DNA of 64,000 bases from Bradyrhizobium sp. SK17 (GTDB lineage Bacteria; Pseudomonadota; Alphaproteobacteria; Rhizobiales; Xanthobacteraceae). The notes beneath the pieces were generated by a model that was not told where the DNA came from, ran no database searches, and saw nothing but the letters and a program-made list of their open reading frames with translations. The stretch covers positions 3,673,001 through 3,737,000 of the forward strand of contig NZ_CP025113.1 of the NCBI RefSeq assembly GCF_002831585.1, in the 5' to 3' direction. Position numbers and translations under genes: made by a program. Positions 51,413 to 59,086 of this stretch are shown here, piece after piece. How positions within the stretch are numbered: position 1 is the stretch's first letter; each line of letters opens with the position of its first letter.

Positions 51413-51805
51413 TGAGATCTCCTTGGTTGAAGCCTGAAAACGTCCATGCGGCCGCTTGGTTGCTGCGACAAAAAAGACGAGCACGTGCACTTGGTTTGAG
51501 GTGCGATGGTTCAACGCAGGAAATGCGGGGGTTGTGAGATGACACGGCGCGCGGGCGACAATTGGCCGCGCGACAGAATGGCGACGCACGCATCGGCCCC
51601 GATGTCCCGGGCGTTCAGAGCCCGCCGCGAAAGTCGGCGCAAATGCGTCGCCATGCGCGGCCAAACAAAAAGCGCTGCCATCGTGGACGGCAGCGCTTCG
51701 ACATCTTCCTGGTCGGAACGGCATGTGGCGGTCGCGATGACCGGCCACAGCTCAGTCCCGGCGGCGTAGCGGATCGCGTCGCGGCACCGCGATCCGATCC
51801 GTGGC
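51413..51805. other. 393-base gene-free region
   Basis: It contains the promoter side of the His-rich gene (51413-51500), a strong intrinsic terminator for the upstream XRE gene (51661-51698) and a short dyad CGGATCGCG/CGCGATCCG (51770-51796) just after the XRE stop. No coding frame is supported. Confidence 0.65.
51661..51698 (-). terminator. Intrinsic terminator of the XRE regulator gene
   Basis: Read on the minus strand, the stem AAGCGCTGCC/GGCAGCGCTT (10 base pairs, loop 51680-51688) is followed at once by TTTTTGTTTGG. This is the clearest rho-independent terminator in the window, about 110 bases past the XRE stop. Confidence 0.85.
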
Positions 51806-52201
51806 TCAGTCCTCGTTGGCGGCGATCGATTCCATCAGCGACACCAACTGGCGCTGCACGGTCTGATCCTTGATCTTGCTGTAGGCGCGCAGCAACCGGA
51901 GGCTGAACGCGCTGTCGAGGAACAACAGGCTCTCGACTTCGCGGGCCTTGTTGTCGCCATCGTAGAAGAAGGTGACCGGCACATCGAGCGCGGTCGCGAT
52001 CTGCTGAAGGCGGGCGGCGCCGACGCGGTTGACGCCCTTCTCGTACTTCTGAACCTGCTGGAAGCTGACACCAAGCTTGTCGCCGAGTTCAGCCTGCGAG
52101 ATCTTCTGCTCGACACGGCGCAGGCGAATTCGCTTGCCCAACTCAATGTCCGGCTTGCCGGCACTGCGCTGCTTCATCTTCTTTGCTGCTGATCTGTTCA
52201 T
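51806..52201 (-). CDS. XRE-type helix-turn-helix transcriptional regulator
   Basis: A 131-residue protein. The Cro/CI-type HTH is about residues 20-75 (IRLRRVEQKISQAELGDKLGVSFQQVQKYEKGVNRV, in segments) and a helical C-terminal half ends LVSLMESIAANED. The sequence resembles the short XRE regulators of rhizobia related to PhrR/stress regulators. It has its own intrinsic terminator and faces a 583-base upstream region that contains a perfect 8-2-8 palindrome, so it may regulate itself or the small gene at 52785. Confidence 0.9.
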   Translation of the reverse strand: MNRSAAKKMKQRSAGKPDIELGKRIRLRRVEQKISQAELGDKLGVSFQQVQKYEKGVNRVGAARLQQIATALDVPVTFFYDGDNKAREVESLLFLDSAFSLRLLRAYSKIKDQTVQRQLVSLMESIAANED

Positions 52202-52784
52202 TCTTGTGACCCGTCCTTCAATCGGAAATCCCTGGCCCGGCTAGGTCAGGGACACGTTCATGATGTACCGCGTTAAGCTCGAGTGGATCGTCGGTTCGTC
52301 GTGAACTACGAAAATCCAGGAAGATCGCGGGATGGTATCCAAGCGCACATCCGGGTTGGAAGCGTGCGTATTTGGAAGCACCCAATTACCGACACGGCCG
52401 ACTACCTGAAGTCGATCGCGCCGAGGTGTCTATCAACACCCCGCCCTCTACATTTGGCAAAATATTGACCAAATCACAACTAGCGCGAGTTTGATCGACA
52501 CAGATTTTGCGCGCATGCTTACCGGGCGGCAATGCATTGCGCCCGTAGTTCTACGGGCAACTATATTGTACGGGCGTCTTAGTATGGATGCAACCCCAGC
52601 TAGTGCAGCCTGAGGTCGCGCAGACGGTGCGCGGTTGCTTGACTGAATCGCCGGGGATGGGAAAGTTTGAGGTAAGTGCAAGTCAGGCTTTCGGAATGTT
52701 GCTGGACAATTACCCAAAAGTTCTGAATCATCGGGAACAATTGTGCGCCTACGACATTCCGGCGAATCCTGGCGGGAGAGGCCA
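52202..52784. other. 583-base intergenic region, partly AT-rich
   Basis: It is lower in GC than its surroundings around 52440-52580. It contains the palindrome at 52541-52558 and a third TACGGGC half-site at 52569. A 66-codon frame at 52588-52788 ends with TGA overlapping the ATG of the next gene (ATGA), so it could be a leader peptide or small gene, but I recognise nothing in it. A 61-codon frame at 52283-52468 has no support. Confidence 0.5.
52541..52558. promoter_or_regulatory. Perfect 8-2-8 palindrome, operator candidate
   Basis: GCCCGTAG-TT-CTACGGGC. A directly repeated TACGGGC occurs 17 bases further (52552 and 52569). It lies in the AT-rich divergent region between the XRE gene and the small gene at 52785, as expected for a regulator binding site. 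Confidence 0.5.
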
Positions 52785-53099
52785 ATGAAGCGGAAGAAGG
52801 CCACGCCTCGACTCTACCTCGCGGCTTCGGGAGTGGAAGATATGCCGGTCGCAAATGCGGAAGAAAGGTTGTTGGCGCTGCTTGCAACCCTGGAAGAATG
52901 TCAGGCTTTTCTGACCGACCGGGCCAGCACGGAAACGGCGCGGCTGTTGTCGCTCGCCATCCTCGAACTCCGGATGGAGCTCCACAAGGTGACCGATTCC
53001 GAGTTGAAGGCCCTGTGTGACATGATCGCGTCGGACGATCACACCGAGGAGCCGGCGGCGCTGAAGCGGCTGCCGCCATACTTGAAAATCGTCAAATAA
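52785..53099 (+). CDS. Small hypothetical protein
   Basis: A 104-residue soluble protein with a basic N-terminus (MKRKKATPR) and a mainly helical middle (NAEERLLALLATLEECQAFL, then ETARLLSLAILELRMELHKV, in segments). There is no known domain, signal or membrane segment. GGGAGAGG lies six bases before the ATG at 52785; the frame also runs up to 52743, but without a ribosome site. It is divergent from the XRE regulator, so it may be its target. The function is unknown. Confidence 0.65.
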   Translation: MKRKKATPRLYLAASGVEDMPVANAEERLLALLATLEECQAFLTDRASTETARLLSLAILELRMELHKVTDSELKALCDMIASDDHTEEPAALKRLPPYLKIVK

Positions 53100-53140
53100 G
53101 CCCGCTTCGAAGCAAGTCATCCGGGTTCAACTGACGTACC

Positions 53141-53160
53141 CCCGCGCACCACGCGGGATT
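53141..53160 (+). terminator. Possible terminator after small hypothetical gene
   Basis: CCCGCG-CACCA-CGCGGG followed by ATTTCGTCT, 41 bases after the stop at 53099. The stem is six base pairs and the T-run is short, so support is weak. Confidence 0.35.
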
Positions 53161-53301
53161 TCGTCTATCAGCCAGCGCACGATTCCGAAGCTTCGTGAGC
53201 CCAGTGGTGAGGCCATTGCGCCCGAGTTCCTGCGCGCAGCCACCGCGCAAAGGCGGTCTGCGTTTCTCTCGATTGAAGACCTCGCTTTTGCGGAACCTGC
53301 C

Positions 53302-54621
53302 TTAGCCCGCGGTGACGTCGACTGCCTCGCTGCCTTCGAGCACCCGGCGGGCCTGGTCACGGTCCAGGTCACCCTCCCACGCCGCGACCACGACGGTGGC
53401 GACGCAGTTGCCGATCAGATTGCCGACCGCGCGCGCCATCCCGATGAACCAGTCGACCGAGAGCACCAGCACGAGGCCGATTGCCGGGATGCTCGGCACC
53501 GCGTTGAGCGTCGCGGCCAGGATGACGATCGCCGAGCCCGGAACGCCGTGCGCGCCCTTCGAGGTGATCAGCGACACGCCGAGCACCAGCAGCAGGTCGC
53601 CGAACGACAGCGGGGTATTGGTCGCCTGCGCGATGAACACGACCGCGAGCGTCAAATAGATCGAGAAGGCATCGAGATTGAACGAGTAACCGGTCGGGAT
53701 CACGAGGCCGACAACCGAGTCCTTGACGCCGAGCCGCTCCAGCTTGCGCATGACCTGCGGCAGCACCGCGTCGGACGATGCGGTGGCGAGCACGATCATC
53801 AGTTCCTCGCGCAGGTAACCGAGGAACTTGAGCAGGTTGACGCCAGCGAGCGCCATCACCCCGCCGAGCACGCCGAGCACGAACACCGCGACCGCGACGT
53901 AGAACAGCGCCACCAGCGACAGCAGCTGCTTCAGCGAGCCGACGCCATATTTGCCGACCGTATAGGCGACGGCGCCGAGCACGCCGATCGGTGCGAAGCG
54001 CACGATCAGGCCCATGGCGCGGAACAGTACGGTCGAGACCGCATCGATGAAGGAGGAGATTCGCTCGCCCTTCTCGCCGCCGACCAGCGCCAGGCTGACG
54101 CCGAAGATGATCGCGAAGAACAGCACCTGCAGCACGTCGTTGCGCGACAGCGCGTCGAACGAGGTGGTCGGGATGATGTTGAGCAGGAAGCTGCCGACGC
54201 CTTCGCCCTTCAGCTTCTGCGCGTTGCTGGCATAGTTGCCGAGCGCCTTGGCATCGAGCGTCGAGGTATCGATGTTCATGCCGTGGCCGGGCCCGAACAG
54301 ATAGGCGAGCAGCAGGCCGACCACCAGCGCGACCGTCGTCATCGTCTCGAAATACACCAGCGCCTTGACGCCGACGCGTCCCACCTTCTTGAGATCGCCA
54401 GCGCCGGCGATGCCGTGCACCACCACGCAGAACACGATCGGTGCCACGATCATCGAGATCAGCTTCAGGAAGGCATCGCTGAAGATCTTCAGCCCGATCG
54501 CGAAATCCGGTGCGGCCATGCCGATCACGATGCCGAGCAGCAGCGCGACCAGCACCTGGACGAACAGCGACGTATAAAGCGGCTTGCGGGCCGTGGTGGC
54601 TTCCGCTGCGATGGTCGACAT
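53302..54621 (-). CDS. dctA: Dicarboxylate/amino acid:cation symporter (DctA type)
   Basis: A 439-residue inner-membrane carrier of the DAACS family. Typical segments are YTSLFVQVLVALLLGIVIG at the N-terminus, KLISMIVAPIVFCVVVHGIAG near 52-72, VVGLVIPTGYSFNLDAFSIYLTLA near 305-328 and the ion/substrate segment in TSKGAHGVPGSAIVILAATL near 350-369. It imports succinate, fumarate and malate with protons. No dctBD two-component genes adjoin it; the histidine kinase upstream on the same strand is of the HWE type, not DctB. A minus-strand hairpin at 54665-54699 separates the two. Confidence 0.9.
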   Translation of the reverse strand: MSTIAAEATTARKPLYTSLFVQVLVALLLGIVIGMAAPDFAIGLKIFSDAFLKLISMIVAPIVFCVVVHGIAGAGDLKKVGRVGVKALVYFETMTTVALVVGLLLAYLFGPGHGMNIDTSTLDAKALGNYASNAQKLKGEGVGSFLLNIIPTTSFDALSRNDVLQVLFFAIIFGVSLALVGGEKGERISSFIDAVSTVLFRAMGLIVRFAPIGVLGAVAYTVGKYGVGSLKQLLSLVALFYVAVAVFVLGVLGGVMALAGVNLLKFLGYLREELMIVLATASSDAVLPQVMRKLERLGVKDSVVGLVIPTGYSFNLDAFSIYLTLAVVFIAQATNTPLSFGDLLLVLGVSLITSKGAHGVPGSAIVILAATLNAVPSIPAIGLVLVLSVDWFIGMARAVGNLIGNCVATVVVAAWEGDLDRDQARRVLEGSEAVDVTAG

Positions 54622-54664
54622 GACATCCCCCTGTCTCTGGCCGTTATTCCTGCCGGCCGGACCC

Positions 54665-54699
54665 GCGACATCTTAGCAACTTGCGTGCCAAGATGTCGC
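54665..54699 (-). terminator. Hairpin between histidine kinase and dctA
   Basis: GCGACATCTT (54665-54674) and AAGATGTCGC (54690-54699) pair over 10 bases with a 15-base loop, 21 bases past the kinase stop. No T-run follows. It could stop kinase transcription before dctA or act as a dctA leader element. Confidence 0.4.
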
Positions 54700-54719
54700 A
54701 GGATTGGTGTGAATATCGG

Positions 54720-56228
54720 TCAATCGTCGACGTCGAGGGAGCTGGTCAGGGTGTAAACGACGCCCTGGGGCAGGAAGTCCACGGTGGCTTCGCCGCCGAG
54801 TTGGTCGCGGGCACTGCGCTCGATCAGCCGGGAGCCGAAGCCGCGCCGCACCGGTGCCGTGACCTGTGGTCCGCCGGCCTCGGTCCAGATCATCCGGAGC
54901 TTCGGCTCGGGGCCTTCCCGCAGGATTTCCCAGTCCAGCGTCACCGTGCCGGTGTCGTTGGACAATGCGCCATATTTGGCCGCGTTGGTGGCCATTTCGT
55001 GCATGATCATCGACAGCACCAAAGCAAGCCGTGGCGACAGCGGCACCCGCGGTCCGAACATCTTGACCCGCTCCGAAGCGTTCAGCAGATAGGGCCGCAG
55101 CACGCGGCTGACCACGTCCTGAAGGTCGGAGCCCTGCCATTTGTCGGTCGAGAGCAGATTGTGGGCCTCGGCGAGCGCGCCGAGCCGCCCCTCGAATTTC
55201 TCGCGTTCGGCGCGGCTCGCGCTACGGAAGGTCTGGGTGGCGATCGATTGCAGGATCGCCAGCGTATTCTTGACCCGGTGGTTGAGCTCCTCGATCAGGA
55301 GGCCGTGCAGCATCTCGCCGCGCGCGATCGTGGTCGCCATCCGCACCGCGAAGCCGAGGCCGACCAGCAGCAGGAAGCCGCCGATCACGCTGGTGATCGC
55401 CAGCGAGCGCCACAGCGGCGCCACCAGCGAGCCCTCGGAGATTCCCGCGGCGACGGTCCAGCCGGTGACGCGCGACCGGGTGAAGCCGGTGATCAGGGCC
55501 ACGCCTTCGAGCGAGACGGTCGGCAGCGTCGCTTCGCTTTGGCGGAACATCTCGGCAAACAACGTCGGCGCGGCGCGCTGTCCGATGGTCGCCTGCGGAT
55601 TTGGCACACGGGCGAGGTTGACGCCTTCGCTGTCGAAGATCGAGATGGTCCAGTCCTGGTTGAGGCGCTGCTTCTCGATCATGGCCTGGAAGACTCCGAT
55701 CGGCGGACTGAAGGAGATGTCGTAGAGCACCTCGCCGTCGCGGATCACCGGCACCTCGACGGTGATGATCAGGCGCTGCTTCACCGCGCCGAAGAACAGG
55801 TTGGAGTATTGCGGCTGCCGGGTCGCAAACACCTTCTCGACGATCTCGAGATTGTTGCGCGGCGGCAGGCTCGCGGTGTCCGGCGTCAACGAGGAGAACG
55901 CCTGGTGTCCCGTGCGGTCGGCCACCAGCACCACGCCGTCCTTGCCGTATTGCTCGAGAAAGCCCGCGGCGATGCGACGAAAATTGGCGAAATCGCCGTC
56001 GCGCAGCGAGTTGGTCAATGCCAGCACCTGCAGGCCGCCGGTCATCCGCTGCATTTCGGCGTCGAGCAGCAGGCGGATGTTGCGGGCGGTCTCGAGCACG
56101 CGCTGCGTGGCGGCCTGGCGGTCCCGCTGGTAATTGTGGAAGACGATACCGACCGCGAAAATGATCAGCGGCAACATCGTTCCCGCGACCAGAAGCGCGA
56201 GACGCACTGGCAATGTCAGTTTCGGCAC
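54720..56228 (-). CDS. HWE-family sensor histidine kinase with periplasmic sensor
   Basis: A 502-residue membrane kinase. The first transmembrane helix is about 9-30, a periplasmic double-CACHE-like domain about 35-270, and the second helix about 277-298. The dimerisation box is EELNHRVKNTLAILQSIA with phospho-acceptor His317, then an ATPase domain with HEMATNAAKYGALS and the HWE hallmark WTEAGGP, ending GFGSRLIERS. This family in alphaproteobacteria often feeds the general stress response or light and chemical sensing. No response regulator gene adjoins it. The ligand is unknown; small organic acids are frequent for CACHE domains. Confidence 0.9.
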   Translation of the reverse strand: MPKLTLPVRLALLVAGTMLPLIIFAVGIVFHNYQRDRQAATQRVLETARNIRLLLDAEMQRMTGGLQVLALTNSLRDGDFANFRRIAAGFLEQYGKDGVVLVADRTGHQAFSSLTPDTASLPPRNNLEIVEKVFATRQPQYSNLFFGAVKQRLIITVEVPVIRDGEVLYDISFSPPIGVFQAMIEKQRLNQDWTISIFDSEGVNLARVPNPQATIGQRAAPTLFAEMFRQSEATLPTVSLEGVALITGFTRSRVTGWTVAAGISEGSLVAPLWRSLAITSVIGGFLLLVGLGFAVRMATTIARGEMLHGLLIEELNHRVKNTLAILQSIATQTFRSASRAEREKFEGRLGALAEAHNLLSTDKWQGSDLQDVVSRVLRPYLLNASERVKMFGPRVPLSPRLALVLSMIMHEMATNAAKYGALSNDTGTVTLDWEILREGPEPKLRMIWTEAGGPQVTAPVRRGFGSRLIERSARDQLGGEATVDFLPQGVVYTLTSSLDVDD

Positions 56229-56314
56229 GAAGTCCCCGGGTCGGTGCCCATTTGCGGTGAGCTTAGGGGAAGCGGGAAATATCCGCCAAAGGAAATGACT
56301 GGTGGTCGGAAAAG

Positions 56315-56400
56315 TTCCGCGGCGCCGCGAGCATGATCCGGAAAAAGTGTGAAGCGGCTTTTCCGAAAGATCATGCTCACATGAGCTGCGCGCCGCGGAA
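56315..56400. repeat. Nested inverted repeat, GAGCATGATC type
   Basis: The outer arms TTCCGCGGCGC (56315-56325) and GCGCCGCGGAA (56390-56400) are exact complements. The inner arms GAGCATGATC (56329-56338) and GATCATGCTC (56369-56378) are also exact, with CGGAAAA/TTTTCCG inside. It can fold as one long stem of about 86 bases between the kinase gene and the hydrolase gene, and is a frequent Bradyrhizobium intergenic element (recollection). Confidence 0.8.
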
Positions 56401-56410
56401 TAGCGTCAGG

Positions 56411-57685
56411 TCAGAGGTTGCTCTCGGTGATCGCGGCGTAGACCATGGTACGCAGCTCGCGCCGCAACGGATAGGCGCTCGATGGCAGCACCTGGGTCAT
56501 GAAGATCGTGATCAGCTCTTCGGCCGGATCGATGAAGAAAGACGTCGTCGCCGCGCCGCCCCAGTTGAATTCGCCCGGGCTGCCCGCGATCAGCGTCTGC
56601 GCCGGGTGCATGGTGACGGCGAAGCCGAGGCCGAAACCGATTCCGTTATAGGCGGCTTCGGCGAACATCGAACGCGACATCGCCGGCAGGTCGACCCCGC
56701 CGGGCAGGTGGTTGGACGCCATCAGCTTCAGCGTCTTCGGGCCGAGCAGGCGGACGCCGCCGAGCTCGCCGCCATTGAGCAGCGCCCGGCAGAAGGTCAG
56801 ATAGTCGGCCGCGGTCGAGCACAGCCCGCCGCCGCCCGAGATCAGCGAGGGCGGTGACAGGAACGTGCTGGTCGTCGGATCGTCCTGCAAGGTCAGCGTG
56901 CCCTTGCGCTCGGCGGCGAGCGGGTTGAAGCCGCCCTGCGGATCGGCGGAATAGCAGGCCGCAAAGCGGTGCGCCTTGTCGGCCGGCACGAAGAAATCGG
57001 TGTCGTTCATGCCGAGCGGCTTGAAGATCCGCTCCTTGAGGAATTGCTCGAACGGCATGCCTGCGATCTTGCCGACGAGATAGCCGAGCACGTCGGTCGA
57101 GACCGAGTAATTCCAGGCTTCGCCCGGCGAGAACTCCAGTGGGATCTTCGCCAGATCCTCGATCATGCCGTCGAGCGTGCCGGCCTTGATGACCTCGCCG
57201 ATCTTCTTCTCGCGATAGGCGGCGTCGACATTGGAGCGCTGCTGGAAGCCGTAGGTCAGGCCCGAGGTGTGGCGCAGCAGGTCGACGATCTGCATCGGCC
57301 GCGTCGGCGGGCGGGTCAGGAAGGCGGGCGCGGTGCCGGCGACGAACACACCGAGGTTCTTCCATTCCGGGATGTACTTTGCGACCGGCTCGTCGAGCGC
57401 GACCTTGCCTTCCTCGACCAGCATCATGAAGGCGACCGACGTGATCGGCTTGGTCATCGAATAGATGCGGAAGATCGTGTCGTCCTTCATCGGCGCCTTG
57501 CGCTCGAGGTCGGCGAAGCCCTGGACGGTGGAATGCACGATCTTGCCGCGGCGATAGATCAGGAGCTGGGTGCCGGGAAAGCGGCCGGAATCGAGATAGC
57601 GGCTCTTCAGATGCGCTTCGAGGCGATCGAGGGCTGCGGTCGACATTCCCGCGGATTCGGGCGAGGCAGGCGTGGGGGCTAACAT
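56411..57685 (-). CDS. Serine hydrolase, class C beta-lactamase/EstB esterase type
   Basis: A 424-residue protein without clear signal peptide. It has the catalytic S-x-x-K as SMTK (Ser76, Lys79), the second motif Tyr in EAWNYSVSTDVLGYLVG near 170-186, and a C-terminal NWGGAATTSFFIDP near 375, where the third motif stands. It is closer to family VIII carboxylesterases (EstB) than to penicillin-hydrolysing AmpC. It cleaves short acyl esters; the natural substrate is unknown. It is divergent from the intradiol dioxygenase with a 142-base shared region. Confidence 0.88.
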   Translation of the reverse strand: MLAPTPASPESAGMSTAALDRLEAHLKSRYLDSGRFPGTQLLIYRRGKIVHSTVQGFADLERKAPMKDDTIFRIYSMTKPITSVAFMMLVEEGKVALDEPVAKYIPEWKNLGVFVAGTAPAFLTRPPTRPMQIVDLLRHTSGLTYGFQQRSNVDAAYREKKIGEVIKAGTLDGMIEDLAKIPLEFSPGEAWNYSVSTDVLGYLVGKIAGMPFEQFLKERIFKPLGMNDTDFFVPADKAHRFAACYSADPQGGFNPLAAERKGTLTLQDDPTTSTFLSPPSLISGGGGLCSTAADYLTFCRALLNGGELGGVRLLGPKTLKLMASNHLPGGVDLPAMSRSMFAEAAYNGIGFGLGFAVTMHPAQTLIAGSPGEFNWGGAATTSFFIDPAEELITIFMTQVLPSSAYPLRRELRTMVYAAITESNL

Positions 57686-57827
57686 CGGGCGTTTCTCCGG
57701 CTGCGAGGCCGCCTTGATAGCCGAAAAGTGTCCGTTGCACCAATCGGCCGCCGCTTACCGGCTCCGGGCCGGTGGTGTACGCTCGTCCCTGCAATCGCGC
57801 CCTCAAGGGCCTAAGGGGAACGCCGAG

Positions 57828-58742
57828 ATGACCCAGTTCAACGAAACCGAGCTCACCGCAGCCGTGATCCGCAGCTTCGACCAGACGCCCGATCCGCGAG
57901 CCAAGTTCCTGTTGCAGGAATTGGTGAAGTCGCTGCACGACTATGTGAGCAAGACCAATCTCACCTTCGAGGAGTGGGACCACGCGATCGGTTTCCTGAC
58001 TCGCACCGGGCAGAAATGCACCGACATCCGCCAGGAATTCATCCTGCTGTCCGACGTGCTCGGCGTCTCGATGCTGGTGGACGCGGTCAACCACAGGGAT
58101 CGCGACGGCGCCACCGAGACCACCGTGCTCGGGCCGTTCTATGTCGGCGAGCACAAGGTGACGCCGCACGGCACCGACATCTCGGCGAGCCTGCCCGGCG
58201 AGCGCATGTTCGTGCAGAGCCGCGTCACCGACCTCGACGGCAAGCCGCTGGCCAATGTGCCGGTCGATGTCTGGCACGCGGACGATGACGGATTCTATGA
58301 CTCGCAGAAGCCGAGCTACGCGACCGAGGGCGCCTCGTCGCGGGCGCGCTTCATCACCGATGCCGACGGCCGTTTCTTCTTCCGCACCATCGTGCCGTGC
58401 AGCTATCCGATCCCGACCGACGGTCCGGTCGGCCAGATGATCACGCAAACCAACCGCCATCCGATGCGGCCGGCGCATGCGCATTTCCTGGTCAACGCCA
58501 AGGGCCATGAGCCGTTGATCACCCATGTCTTCATCGAGGGCGACGAGTACATCGACTCCGATGTGGTGTTCGGCGTGAAGGACGAACTGATCGCCAAGGT
58601 CGAACGGCGCACCGATCCCGCAATGCCCGATGGCCAGCGTTCGGACGGCCCGTGGAGCCTGATGAGTTACGAATTCCATGTGAAGCCCGGCGGCGGCATG
58701 GCGCCCGCGCCGCTCGGCACCAAGGTCACCGAGGACGCCTGA
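57828..58742 (+). CDS. Intradiol ring-cleavage dioxygenase (hydroxyquinol/catechol 1,2-dioxygenase type)
   Basis: A 304-residue non-heme Fe(III) dioxygenase. The N-terminal helical dimerisation domain is about 1-100 (QEFILLSDVLGVSMLVDAV), then the beta-sandwich. The iron ligands are placed at Tyr157 (GFYD), Tyr193 (CSYPIP), His217 and His219 (RPAHAH); these spacings equal those of catechol 1,2-dioxygenase. The overall sequence is most like hydroxyquinol 1,2-dioxygenase, which gives maleylacetate. The start at 57828 is where family similarity begins. No maleylacetate reductase is adjacent. It is followed by a 16-base-pair hairpin. Confidence 0.88.
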   Translation: MTQFNETELTAAVIRSFDQTPDPRAKFLLQELVKSLHDYVSKTNLTFEEWDHAIGFLTRTGQKCTDIRQEFILLSDVLGVSMLVDAVNHRDRDGATETTVLGPFYVGEHKVTPHGTDISASLPGERMFVQSRVTDLDGKPLANVPVDVWHADDDGFYDSQKPSYATEGASSRARFITDADGRFFFRTIVPCSYPIPTDGPVGQMITQTNRHPMRPAHAHFLVNAKGHEPLITHVFIEGDEYIDSDVVFGVKDELIAKVERRTDPAMPDGQRSDGPWSLMSYEFHVKPGGGMAPAPLGTKVTEDA

Positions 58743-58763
58743 TCGCTATCGTCAAAAGCGCCT

Positions 58764-58796
58764 GCTCAATCCTTGTGCGACGCACAAGGATTGAGC
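58764..58796. terminator. Perfect 16-base-pair hairpin after dioxygenase gene
   Basis: The arms GCTCAATCCTTGTGCG (58764-58779) and its exact complement (58781-58796) are separated by one base, 22 bases after the stop. No T-run follows, so it may be a Rho-assisted terminator, an mRNA stabiliser or a repeat element. Confidence 0.55.
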
Positions 58797-58892
58797 GAAG
58801 CGCAAGTTTTGGCAGCGCGCGCACCGTTCGCATGCGCTGCGACAAGTTGCGCAAAACATTGCGGTAAAATCCATTTTTGCACTGCGGTAGCT

Positions 58893-58907
58893 TGGCACAA
58901 GGCTTGA
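58893..58907 (+). promoter_or_regulatory. Sigma-54-like -24/-12 promoter element
   Basis: TGGCAC-N5-TTGA, against the consensus TGGCAC-N5-TTGC. The GG and the TTG block are at the right spacing, but the important C of the -12 box is A. It lies about 180 bases before the nitrate-type binding-protein start. Nitrogen-regulated transport operons commonly use such promoters. Confidence 0.35.
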
Positions 58908-59086
58908 ATAGTGAGCTGCCGACGCCATTGAAGCCGTCCCTCGAGGCCACCCCATCGGAGTTCTGACGCCGCCAGACCGGGCCTCCCCGGTGCATGCCCT
59001 GTTGCGCCCTGCGCGCGTCGCGATCCGGCGGATGGTGCTCGACGCACAGCCGCATCACCGCAACGCAACGACGCAGAGGACGACCG

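Larger units (their letters stand above)
58743..59086. other. 344-base intergenic region with hairpin and sigma-54-like site
   Basis: It holds the 16-base-pair hairpin 58764-58796 near the dioxygenase end and a -24/-12-like element at 58893-58907 upstream of the nitrate-type transporter operon. A frame from 58994 extends the transporter gene, but the added residues look random. Confidence 0.6.

Noticed and set aside
51770..51796. CGGATCGCG/CGCGATCCG hairpin as terminator of the XRE gene
   Set aside because: No T-run. The much better terminator with a T-run is at 51661-51698.
53100..53301. Possible small gene between the orphan protein and dctA
   Set aside because: The only frames are short and overlap the dctA 3' end in shadow; no ribosome site or motif.
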